A DNA stretch of 64,000 nucleotides from Eledone cirrhosa (Eukaryota; Mollusca; Cephalopoda; Octopoda; Eledonidae), in NCBI GenBank assembly GCA_964016885.1, contig OZ024748.1, forward strand, positions 32,424,291 to 32,488,290, given 5' to 3'. Every line of letters starts with the position of its first letter. The first letter of the stretch is position 1. The notes beneath the pieces were generated by a model that searched no databases, had not been told where the DNA came from, and worked only from the letters and a program-made list of their open reading frames with translations. The position numbers and the translations under genes are program-made. Below, in pieces: positions 54,171 to 64,000 of this stretch.

Positions 54171-55054
54171 GTAATACTATACTTCTAAACTGATTATATA
54201 TTACACACTGTTAAAATTAATACTATACTTCTAAACTGGTTATATATTACACACTGCTAAAAGTAATACTATACCTCTAAACTGGTTATATATTACACAC
54301 TGCTAAAATTAATACTATACTTCTAAACTGGTTATATATTACACGCTGCTAAAATAATACTATACTTCTTAATTGGTTATATATTACACACTACTAAAAG
54401 TAATACTATACTTCTAAACTGGTTATATATTACACACTGCTAAAAGTAATACTATACTTCTAAAGTGGTTATATATTACGCACTGCTAAAAGTAATATTA
54501 TACTTCTAGACTGATTATATATTAGATTGCCGCTAAAAGTAATACCATACTTCTAAACTGGTTATATATTACATGCTGCTAAAAGTGGTACTATACTCCT
54601 AAACTGCTTAAATACTACATGCTTCTAAAAGTAATATAATACTTCTAAACTGGTTATATATTACACACTGCTAAAAGTAATACTATACTACTAAACTGGT
54701 TATATATTGCACACTGCTAAAAGTAATACTATACCTCTAAACTGGTTATATATTACACACTACTAAAAGTAATACTATACTTCTAAACTGGTTATATATT
54801 ACACACTGCTAAAAGTAATACTTTACTACTAAACTGGTTATATATTGCACACTGCTAAAAGTAATACTATACTTCTAAACTGGTTATATATTACACATTG
54901 CTAAAAGTAATACTATACCTCTAAACTGGTTATATATTACATGCTGCTAAAAGTAATACTATACTTCTAGACTGGTTATATGTTACATACTGCTAAAAGT
55001 AATACTATACTTCTAGACTGGTTACATATTACATACTGCTAAAAGTAATACTAT
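54171..55054. repeat. 89-monomer-shift duplication, copy 2
   Basis: This is the second copy of 50077-50960 with both diagnostic one-base indels. Near 54483 it has GCTAAAAGTAATATT where copy 1 near 50392 has GCTAAAATTAATATT. After 55054 it continues with the ACGGG monomer and a block D order, whereas copy 1 breaks at that point into TATAGTTCTAAAC. Confidence 0.86.
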
Positions 55055-56745
55055 ACTTCTAAACGGGTTATATACTACATGCTGCTAAAAGTAATACTAT
55101 ACCTCTAAACTGGTTATATATTACACACTGCTAAAAGTAATACTATACTTCTAAACTAGTTATATATTACACACTGCTAAATGTAATACTATACTTCTAA
55201 ACTGGTTATATATTACACACTGCTAAAAGTAATACTATACTTCTTAACTGGTTATATATTAGATGCTGCTAAAAGTAATACTATACTTCTAAACTGCTTA
55301 TATACTACATACTTCTAAAAGTAATATAATACTTCTAAACTCGTTATATATTACACACGGCTAAAAGTAATACTATACTGCTAAACTGGTTTTATATTAC
55401 ACACTGTTAAAAGTAATACTATACTTCTAAACTGGTTATATATTACGCACTGCTAAAAGTAATATTATACTTCTAGACTGATTATATATTACATGCCGCC
55501 AAAAGTAATACATTACTTCTAAACTGGTTATATATTGCACACTGATAAAAGTAATACCATACTTCTAAACTGGTTATATATTACACACTGCTAAAAGTAA
55601 TACTATAATTGTAAACAGGTTATATATTACACACTGCTAAAAGTAATACTATACTTCTAAACAGGTTATATATTACACACTGCTAAAAGTAATACTATAC
55701 TTCTAAACTGCTTATATACTACATGCTTCTAAAAGTAATATAATACTTCTAAACTGGTTATATATTACACACTGCTAAAAGTAATACTATACTTCTAAAC
55801 TGGTTATATATTACACACTGCTAAAAGTAATACTATACTACTAAACTGGTTATATATTGCACACCGCTAAAAGTAATGCTATACTTGTAAACAGGTTATA
55901 TATTACACACTGCTAAAAGTAATACTATACTTCTAAACAGGTTATACATTACACACTGCTAAAGGTAATACTATACTTCTAAACAGGTTATATATTACAC
56001 ACTGCTAAAAGTAATACTATACTTCAAAACAGGTTATATATTACACACTGCTAAATGTAATACTATACTTCTAAACAGGTTATATATTACACACTGCTAA
56101 AAGTAATACTATACTTCTAAACAGGTTATATATTACACACTGGTAAAAGTAATACTATACTTCTAAATTAGGTATATCTTACACACTTCTAAAAGTAATA
56201 CTATACTTCTAAACAGGTTACATATTACACACTGCTAAAAGTAATACTATAACTCTAAACTGGTTATATATTACACATTGCTAAAAGTAATACTATACCT
56301 CTAAACTAGTTATATATTACACACTGCTAAAAGAAATACCATACTTCTAAACTGGTTATATGTTACATGCTGCTAAAAGTAATACTATACTTCTAAACTG
56401 GTTATATACTACATGCTTCCAAAAGTAATACTATACTTCTAAACTGGTTATATATTACACACTGCTAAAAGTAATACTATACCTCTAAACTGGTTATATA
56501 TTACATGCTGCTAAAAGTAATACTGTATTTCTAAACTTGTTATATATTGCACACTGCTAAAACCAATACTATACTTCTAAACTAGTTATATATTACACAC
56601 TCCTAAAAGTAACACTATACCTCTAAACTTGTTGTATATTACATGCTGCTAAAAGTAATACTATACTTCTAGACTGGTTATATATCACATACTGCTAAAT
56701 GTAATACTATACTTCTAAACTGGTTATATATTACACACTGCTAAA
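55055..56745. repeat. Block D-type segment, distal copy
   Basis: The monomer order matches block D from the ACGGG monomer to TATATCACATACTGCTAAATG, as at 14670-16140. It contains several extra CAGG monomers and an inserted CACACTGGTAAAAG/ATTAGGTATATCTTAC pair near 56140-56190 that elsewhere belongs to the 48-mer unit. It is more diverged than the central copies, for example TATAATTGTAAACAGG near 55605. Confidence 0.75.
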
Positions 56746-57059
56746 AGTATTACTATACTTCTAAACTAGTTATATATTACATGCTGCTAAAAGTAATACT
56801 CTACTTCTAGACTGGTTATATACTACACACTGCTAAAAGTAATACTATACTTCTAAACTGGTTATATACTACATGCGGCTAAAAGTAATACTATACTTCT
56901 AAACTGGATATATATTACACACTGCTAAAAGTAATACTATACTTCTAAACTAGTTATATATTACATGCTGCTAAAAGTAATACTATACTTCTTAACTGGT
57001 TATATATTACAAACTGCTAAAAGTAATACTATACTTCTAAACTGGTTATATTTTACACA

Positions 57060-57110
57060 CTACTAAAAGTAATACTATACTTCTAAACTGGTTATATATA
57101 CACACTGTTA
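57060..57110. repeat. 45-bp monomer with a one-base deletion
   Basis: The monomer near 57087-57131 reads GGTTATATATACACACTG, one T fewer than the consensus TATATATTACAC. It is a private change with no paired copy seen in the window. Confidence 0.8.
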
Positions 57111-57424
57111 AAAGTAATACTATACTTCTAAACTGCTTATATACTACATGCTTCTAAAAGTAAAATAATACTTCTAAACTGGTTATATATTACACACTGC
57201 TAAAAGTAATACTATACTTCTAAATTGGTTATATATTACACACTGCTAAAAGTAATTCTATACTTCTAAACTGGTTATATATTACATGCGGCTAAATGTA
57301 ATACTATTCTTCTAAATTGGTTACATACTACATGCTTCTAAAAGTAATACTATAGTTCTAAACTGGTTATATATTACACACTGCTAAAAGTAACACTATA
57401 CCTCTAAACTGGTTATATATTAGG

Positions 57425-58010
57425 CACTGCTAAAGGTAATACTATACTTCTAAACTGGTTATATATTACACACTGCTAAAGGTAATACTATACTTCTAAA
57501 CTGGTTATAAATTACACACTGTTAAAAGTAATACTATACTTCTAAACTGGTTATATACTACATGCTTCTAAAAGTAATACTATACTTCTAAACTGCTTAT
57601 ATACTACATGCTTCTAAAAGTAATATAATACTTCTAAACTGGTTATATATTACACACTGCTAAAAGTAATACTATACTTCTAGACTGGTTATATATTACA
57701 CACTGCTAAAAGTAATACTATACTTCTAAACTGGTTATATATTACACACTGCTAAAGGTAATACTATACTTCTAAACTGGTTATAAATTACACACTGTTA
57801 AAAGTAATACTATACTTCTAAACTGGTTATATACTACATGCTTCTAAAAGTAATACTATACTTCTAAACTGCTTATATACTACATGCTTCTAAAAGTAAT
57901 ATAATACTTCTAAACTGGTTATATATTACACACTGCTAAAAGTAATACTATACTTCTAGACTGGTTATATATTACACACTGCTAAAAGTAATACTATACT
58001 TCTAAACTGC
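57425..58010. repeat. 6-monomer tandem duplication
   Basis: GGTTATAAATTACACACTG occurs at 57503 and 57779, 276 bp apart (6 x 46). The flanking GCTAAAGG monomer before it and the GCTTCT, GCTTCT/AATATAATAC and CTAGACTGG monomers after it repeat in the same order. This is the shortest clear tandem duplication of a multi-monomer unit in the window. Confidence 0.83.
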
Positions 58011-58655
58011 TTATATACAACATGCTTCTAAAAGTAATATAATACTTCTAAACTGGTTATATATTACACACTGTTAAAAGTAATACTATACTTCTAAACT
58101 GGTTATATATTACACATTGTTAAAAGTAATACTTTACTACTAAACTGGTTATATATTACACACCGCTAAAAGTAATACTATACTTCTAGACTGGTTATAT
58201 ATTACATACTGCTAAAAGTAATACTATACTTCTAAACTTGTTATATACTATATGCTTCTAAAAGTAATAATATACTTCTAAACTGGTTATATATTACACA
58301 CTGCTAAAAGTAATACTATACTTCTAAACTGGTTATATATTACACACTGCTAAAAGTGATACTATACTTCTAAACTGGTTATATATTACACACTGCTAAA
58401 AGTAATACTATACCTCTAAACTGGCTATATATTACATGCTGCTAAAAGTAATACTATACTTCTAAACGGGTTATATACTACATGCTGCTAAAAGTAATAC
58501 TATACTTCTAAACTGATTATATATTACACACTGCTAAAAGTAATACTATACTTCTAAACTAGTTATATATTACATGCTGCTAAATGTAATACTATAATTC
58601 TTAACTGGTTATATATTACAAATGGCTAAAAGTAATACTATACTTCTAAACTGGT

Positions 58656-59310
58656 TATATATTACAAACTACTAAAAGTAATACTATACTTCTAAACTGG
58701 TTATATATTACACACTGCTAAAAGTAACACTATACTACTAAACTGGTTATATATTACACACTGCTAAAAGTAACACTATACTACTAAACTGGTTGTATAT
58801 TACATGCTGCTAAAAGTAATATTATACTTCTAAACTGGTTATATATTACACATTTCTAAAAGTAATACTATACTTCTAGACAGGTTATATATTACACACT
58901 GCTAAATGTAATACTATACTTCTCTAACTGGTTATATATAACACACTGCTAAAAGTAATACTATACTTCTAAACTGGTTATATATTACACACTGCTAAAA
59001 GTAATACTAGACCTCTTAACTGGTTATATATTACACACTGCTAAAAGTAATACTATACCTCTTAACTGGTTATATATTAGATGCTGCTAAAAGTAATACT
59101 ATACTTCTAAATTAGGTATATATTACACACTGCTAAAAGTAATACTATACTTCTAAACTGCTTATATATTACACACTGCTAAAGGTAATACTATCCTTCT
59201 AAACTGGTTATATATTACACACTGTTAAAAGTAATACTATACTTCTAAACTGGTTATATATTACACACTGTTAAAACTAATACTATACTTCTATACTGGT
59301 TATATATTAC
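58656..59310. repeat. AACACTATACTACTAAAC segment, copy 2
   Basis: This has the same succession as 46980-47665, including the 47 bp TTCTCTAACTGG monomer (near 58920) and a private TACTATCCTTC variant (59191). The private variant is shared with the copy at 63349 but not with copy 1, so copies 2 and 3 are closest. Confidence 0.84.
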
Positions 59311-60530
59311 ATGCTGCTAAAAGTGATACTATACTTCTAAACTGGTTATATACTACACGCTTCTAAAAGTAATACTATAGTTCTAAACTGGTTATATATT
59401 ACACACTGCTAAAAGTAATACTATACTTCTAAACTGGTTATATATTACACTCTGCTAAAGGTAATACTATACTTCTAAACTGGTTATATATTACACACTG
59501 TTAAAAGTAATACCATACTTCTAAACTGGTTATATATTAGACACTGTTAAAAGTAATACTATACTTCTAAACTGGTTATATGTTACACACTGATAAAAGT
59601 AATACTATACTTCTAAATAATGTATATATTACACACTGCTAAAAGTAATATTATACTTCTAAACAGGTTATATATTACACACTGCTAAACGTAATACTTT
59701 AACTGTAAACCGGTTATATATTACACACCGCTAAAAGTAATACTATACTTCTAAACTGGTTATATGTTACACACTGCTAAAAGTAATACTATACTTCGAA
59801 ACTGGTTATATATTACACACTGCTAAAAGTGACACTATACTTCTAAACTAGTTATATACGACATGCTGCTAAAAGTAATACTATACTTCTAAACTGGTTA
59901 TATACTACACGCTGCTAAATGTAATACTATACTTCTTAACTGGTTATATATTACACACTGCTACAAGTAATACTATACTTCTGAAATGCTTATATATTAC
60001 ACACTGCTAAAGGTAATACTATACTTCTAAACTGGTTATATATTAGACACTGTTAAAAGCAATACTATACTTCTAAACAGATTATATATAACATGCCGCT
60101 AAAAGTAATAAATTACTTCTAAACTGGTCATATATTACACACTGATAAAAGTAATACTATACTTCTAAATTAGGTATATATTACACACTGCTAAAAGTAC
60201 TATTATACTTCTAAACAGGTTATATATTACACACTGCTAAACGTAATACTTTAATTCTAAACCGGTTATATATTACACACTGCTAAAAGTAATACTATAC
60301 TTCTAAACTGGTTATATATTACACACTGCTAAAAGTAATACTATACTTCGAAACTGGTTATATATTACACACTGCTAAAAGTAATACTATACTTCTATAC
60401 TGGTTATATATTACATGCTGCTAAAAGTGATACTTTACTTCTAAACTGGTTATAATCTACATGCTTCTAAAAGTAATAATATAGTTCTAAACTGGTTATA
60501 TATTACACACTGCTAAAAGTAATACTATGC
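59311..60530. repeat. Third, rearranged copy of the AAACCGG/CTTCGAAAC subfamily
   Basis: Variants typical of 47690-49839 return here: AAACCGG (near 59708 and 60260), CTTCGAAACTGG, TATACGACATGCTG, CTGAAATGC (59981) and GGTTATAATCTAC. Their order is altered by deletions, for example the step from CTCTTAACTGG straight to GCTACAAGTAAT near 59960. CTGAAATGC lies 7,728 bp (168 x 46) after its 52253 counterpart. Confidence 0.78.
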
Positions 60531-63348
60531 TTCTCAACTGGTTATATATTACACACTGTTAAAAGTAATATTATACTTCTAAACTAGTTATATATTACAC
60601 ACTGCTAACAGTAATACTATACTCATAAACTGGTTATATATTACACAGTGCTAAAAGTAATTCTATACCTCTAAACTAGTTATATAATACATGCTGCTAA
60701 ATGTAATACTATAACTCTAAACTGGTTATATATTACACACTGCTAAAAGTAATACTATACCTCTAAACTAGTTATATATTACACACCGCTAAAAGTAATA
60801 CTATACTTCTAGACTGGTTATATATTACACACTGCTAAAACCAATACAATACTTCTAAACTAGTTATATGTTACACACTGCTAAAAGTAATACTATAATT
60901 CTAAACTTGTTATATATTACACACTGCTAAAAGTGATACTATACTTCTAAACAGGTTATATATTACACACTGCTAAAAGTAATACTATACCTCTAAACTG
61001 GTTATATATTACATGCTGCTAAAAGTAATACTGTATTTCTAAACTTGTTATATATTACACACTGCTAAAACCAATACAATACTTCTAAACTAGTTATATA
61101 TTACACACTGCTAAAAGTAACACTATACCTCTAAACTGGTTGTATATTACATGCTGCTAAAAGTAATACTATACTTCCAAACTGGTTATATATTACACAC
61201 TGCTAAAAGTAATACTATACTTCTAAACTGCTTATATACTACATGCTTCTAAAAGTAAAATAATACTTCTAAACTGGTTATATATTACACACTGCTAAAA
61301 GTAAAACTATACTTCTAAACTGGTTATATATTACAAACTGCTAAAAGTAATACTACACTTCTAAACTGGTTATATATTAGACACTGCCAAAAGTAATACT
61401 ATACTTCTTAACTGCTTATATACTACATGCTTCTAAAAGTAAAATAATACTTCTAAACTGGTTGTATATTACACACTACTAAAAGCAATACTATACTTCT
61501 AAACTGGTTATATATTACACACTGCTAAAAGTAATTCTATACTTCTAAACTGCTTATATACTACATGCTTCTAAAAGTAAAATAATACTTCTAAACTGGT
61601 TATATATTACACACTGCTAAAAGTAATACTATACTTCTAAACTAGTTATATACTACATGCTGCTAAAAGTAATACTATACTTCTAAACTGGTTATATACT
61701 ACATGCTGCTAAAAGTAATACTATACTTCTAAACTGCTTATATACTACATGCTTCTAAAAGTAAAATAATACTTCTAAACTGGTTATATATTACACATTG
61801 CTAAAAGTAATACTATACTTCTAAACTGGTTATATATTACAAACTGCTAAAAGTAATACTACACTTCTAAACTGGTTATATATTAGACACTGCCAAAAGT
61901 AATACTATACTTCTTAACTGGCTATATATTACACAATACTAAAAGTAATACTATACTTCTAAACTGGTTATATATTACACACTGCTAAAAGTAATACTAT
62001 ACTTCTAAACTGCTTATATACTACATGCTTCTAAAAGTAATATAATACTTCTAAACTGGTTATATATTACACACTGTTAAAAGTAATACTATACTTCTAA
62101 ACTGGTTATATATTACACACTGCTAAAAGTAATATTATACTTCTAAACTAGTTATATATTACACACTGCTAAAACTAATACTATACTCATAAACTGGTTA
62201 TATATTACACAGTGCTAAAAGTAATTCTATACCTCTAAACTAGTTATATAATACATGCTGCTAAATGTAATACTATAACTCTAAACTGGTTATATATTAC
62301 ACACTGCTAAAAGTAATACTACACTTCTAAACAGGTTGCATATTACACACTGCTAAAAGACATACTATACTTCTAAACTGGATATATATTACATGCTGCT
62401 AAAAGTAATACTATACTTCTAAACTGGTTATATATTACACACTACTAAAAGTAATACTATACTTCTAAACTGGTTATATGTTACACACTGCTAAAAGTAG
62501 TACTATAATTCTAAACTTGTTATATACTACACACTGCTAAAAGTGATGCTATACTTCTAAACTGGTTATATATTACACACTGCTAAAAGTAATGCTATAC
62601 CTCTAAACTGGTTATATATTACATGCTGCTAAAAGTAATACTGTATTTCTAAACTTGTTATATATTACACACTGCTAAAACCAATACAATACTTCTAAAC
62701 TAGTTATATATTACACACTGCTAAAAGTAACACTATACCTCTAAACTGGTTGTATATTACATGCTGCTAAAAGTAATACTATACTTCCAAACTGGTTATA
62801 TATTACACACTGCTAAAAGTAATACTATACTTCTAAACTGCTTATATACTACATGCTTCTAAAAGTAAAATAATACTTCTAAATTGGTTATATATTACAC
62901 ACTGCTAAAAGTAATACTATACTTCTAAACTGGTTATATATTACACACTGCTAAAAGTAATACTATACTTCTAAACTGGTTATATACTACATGCTTCTAA
63001 AAGTAAAATAATACTTCTAAACTGGTTATATGTTACACACTGTTAAAAGAAATAATATACCTCTAAACTGGTTATATATTAGATGCTGCTAAAAGTAATA
63101 CTATACTTCTAAACTGGTTATATGTTACGCACTGCTAAAAGTAATACTATACTTCTAAATTAGGTATATATTACACACTGCTAAAAGTAATAGTATACCT
63201 CTAACCTGGTTATATATTACACACTTCTAAAAGTAATACTATACTTCTAGACAGGTTATATATTACATACTGCTAAACGTAATACTATACTTCTAAATTA
63301 GGTATATATTACACACTGCTAAAAGTAATACTATACTTCTAAACTGCT
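60531..63348. repeat. Mixed segment with duplication at 34-35 monomers
   Basis: TATACTCATAAACTGG occurs at 60619 and 62183 (1,564 bp, 34 x 46). AAAACCAATACAATAC occurs near 61068 and 62678 (1,610 bp, 35 x 46), with an additional earlier instance near 60838. GCTTATATACTACATGCTTCT/GTAAAATAATAC monomers recur at short intervals. From about 63000 it returns to the block E order (GTTACACACTGTTAAAAGAAAT, TAATAGTATACC, GCTAAACGTAAT). Confidence 0.75.
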
Positions 63349-64000
63349 TATATATTACAAACTACTAAAAGTAATACTATACTTCTAAACTGGTTATATA
63401 TTACACACTGCTAAAAGTAACACTATACTACTAAACTGGTTATATATTACACACTGCTAAAAGTAACACTATACTACTAAACTGGTTGTATATTACATGC
63501 TGCTAAAAGTAATATTATACTTCTAAACTGGTTATATATTACACATTTCTAAAAGTAATACTATACTTCTAGACAGGTTATATATTACACACTGCTAAAT
63601 GTAATACTATACTTCTCTAACTGGTTATATATAACACACTGCTAAAAGTAATACTATACTTCTAAACTGGTTATATATTACACACTGCTAAAAGTAATAC
63701 TAGACCTCTTAACTGGTTATATATTACACACTGCTAAAAGTAATACTATACCTCTTAACTGGTTATATATTAGATGCTGCTAAAAGTAATACTATACTTC
63801 TAAATTAGGTATATATTACACACTGCTAAAAGTAATACTATACTTCTAAACTGCTTATATATTACACACTGCTAAAGGTAATACTATCCTTCTAAACTGG
63901 TTATATATTACACACTGTTAAAAGTAATACTATACTTCTAAACTGGTTATATATTACACACTGTTAAAACTAATACTATACTTCTATACTGGTTATATAT
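63349..64000. repeat. AACACTATACTACTAAAC segment, copy 3, cut by the window end
   Basis: This matches 58656-59307 with a shift of 4,693 bp, which is 102 x 46 plus the extra base of one TTCTCTAACTGG monomer. It shares the TACTATCCTTC variant (63884). The window ends within this copy, at a monomer following CTTCTATACTGG, so the array continues beyond it. Confidence 0.85.

Larger units (their letters stand above)
1..64000. repeat. 46-bp AT-rich satellite DNA array filling the window
   Basis: The window is a head-to-tail array of a 46 bp monomer, about 1,390 copies, all in one orientation. An exact consensus copy lies at 875-920. Numbering from the A of ACTGG, the monomer holds ACTGGTTATATATTAC at 1-16, a variable core CACACTG or CATGCTG at about 16-22, then CTAAAAGTAATACTATAC at 23-40 and TTCTAA at 41-46. 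Base counts in the consensus are 18 A, 16 T, 8 C and 4 G (26% GC). There are no unique spacers, no inversions and no interruption by a transposon. The plus strand has TAA at monomer positions 24, 30 and 44. The minus strand has five stop triplets per monomer. A 46 bp period moves these through all frames, so no real coding sequence is possible. Such arrays are typical of eukaryotic heterochromatin. Species and chromosomal site cannot be told from the sequence. Confidence 0.98.

Noticed and set aside
1..64000. CRISPR array (short direct repeats at regular spacing)
   Set aside because: There is no unique spacer. The whole 46 bp is repeated, the variable zone holds only a few recurring forms, and more than a thousand copies run without cas genes.
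1..64000. Protein-coding tandem repeat or small ORFs
   Set aside because: Stops occur in every monomer on both strands, and the 46 bp period shifts frame each time. Open stretches are limited to about 138 bp and are not conserved as protein.
1..64000. TATA-box promoters (TATATATTA in every monomer)
   Set aside because: The motif is part of the satellite consensus and present about 1,390 times with no gene nearby. It is not evidence of a promoter.
1..64000. Transposable element or insertion sequence
   Set aside because: No terminal inverted repeats, target-site duplications or non-satellite sequence were found, and the period is unbroken apart from the small indels listed.
1..64000. Curved DNA from phased A-tracts
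   Set aside because: There is one AAAA per 46 bp (about 4.4 helical turns), which is not in phase with the helix. The sequence gives no strong case for intrinsic curvature.
1..64000. Bacterial or phage origin with iterons
   Set aside because: Iteron arrays are short (a few to tens of copies) and lie beside replication genes. Here there are 64 kb of repeats, no genes and long higher-order repeats, as in eukaryotic satellites.

Overview
The whole 64 kb window is one uninterrupted satellite DNA array. A monomer of 46 bp (about 26% GC) is repeated head to tail roughly 1,390 times, always in the same orientation, from the first base to the last. I found no gene, RNA gene, transposon, CRISPR array or unique sequence on either strand. 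Stop codons recur in every monomer on both strands, and 46 is not a multiple of 3, so each frame is closed within about 138 bp.

An array of this size, AT-richness and monomer length fits heterochromatic (centromeric, pericentromeric, subtelomeric or B/sex-chromosome) satellite DNA of a eukaryote, probably from a long-read assembly. The species cannot be named from the sequence. The commonest variants look like decay products of CpG sites, which suggests a genome with cytosine methylation, but this is inference.

The interest lies in higher-order structure. Monomers differ at a limited set of positions, and these variants act as barcodes that recur at fixed distances.

Region 1 (1-12234) is a higher-order repeat (HOR) of nominally 48 monomers (about 2.2 kb). 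It is present as a partial leading copy and five successive units of 48, 75, 49, 48 and 44 monomers.

Region 2 (12235-29160) carries a long block present twice with a shift of 7,407 bp, a 440 bp local duplication, clusters of truncated 26 bp and 34 bp monomers, and a tandem duplication of about 3.15 kb.

Region 3 (29079-46894) is a chain of nested tandem duplications with shifts of 1,058, 2,209, 2,392 and 3,129 bp. Those of 2,209 bp and above look nearly identical by eye.

Region 4 (46980-64000) is more mixed. It contains pairs separated by 3,266 and 4,094 bp, small 6- and 10-monomer duplications, and a segment seen three times (about 47.0, 58.7 and 63.35 kb) whose last copy runs off the end of the window.

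Almost every shift is a whole multiple of 46 bp after correcting for identifiable 1 bp indels or truncated monomers. This is the signature of unequal crossing-over or sister-chromatid exchange in register. No protein-based system is present. What can be reported is an apparently undescribed satellite family with unusually long HORs and a readable duplication history.
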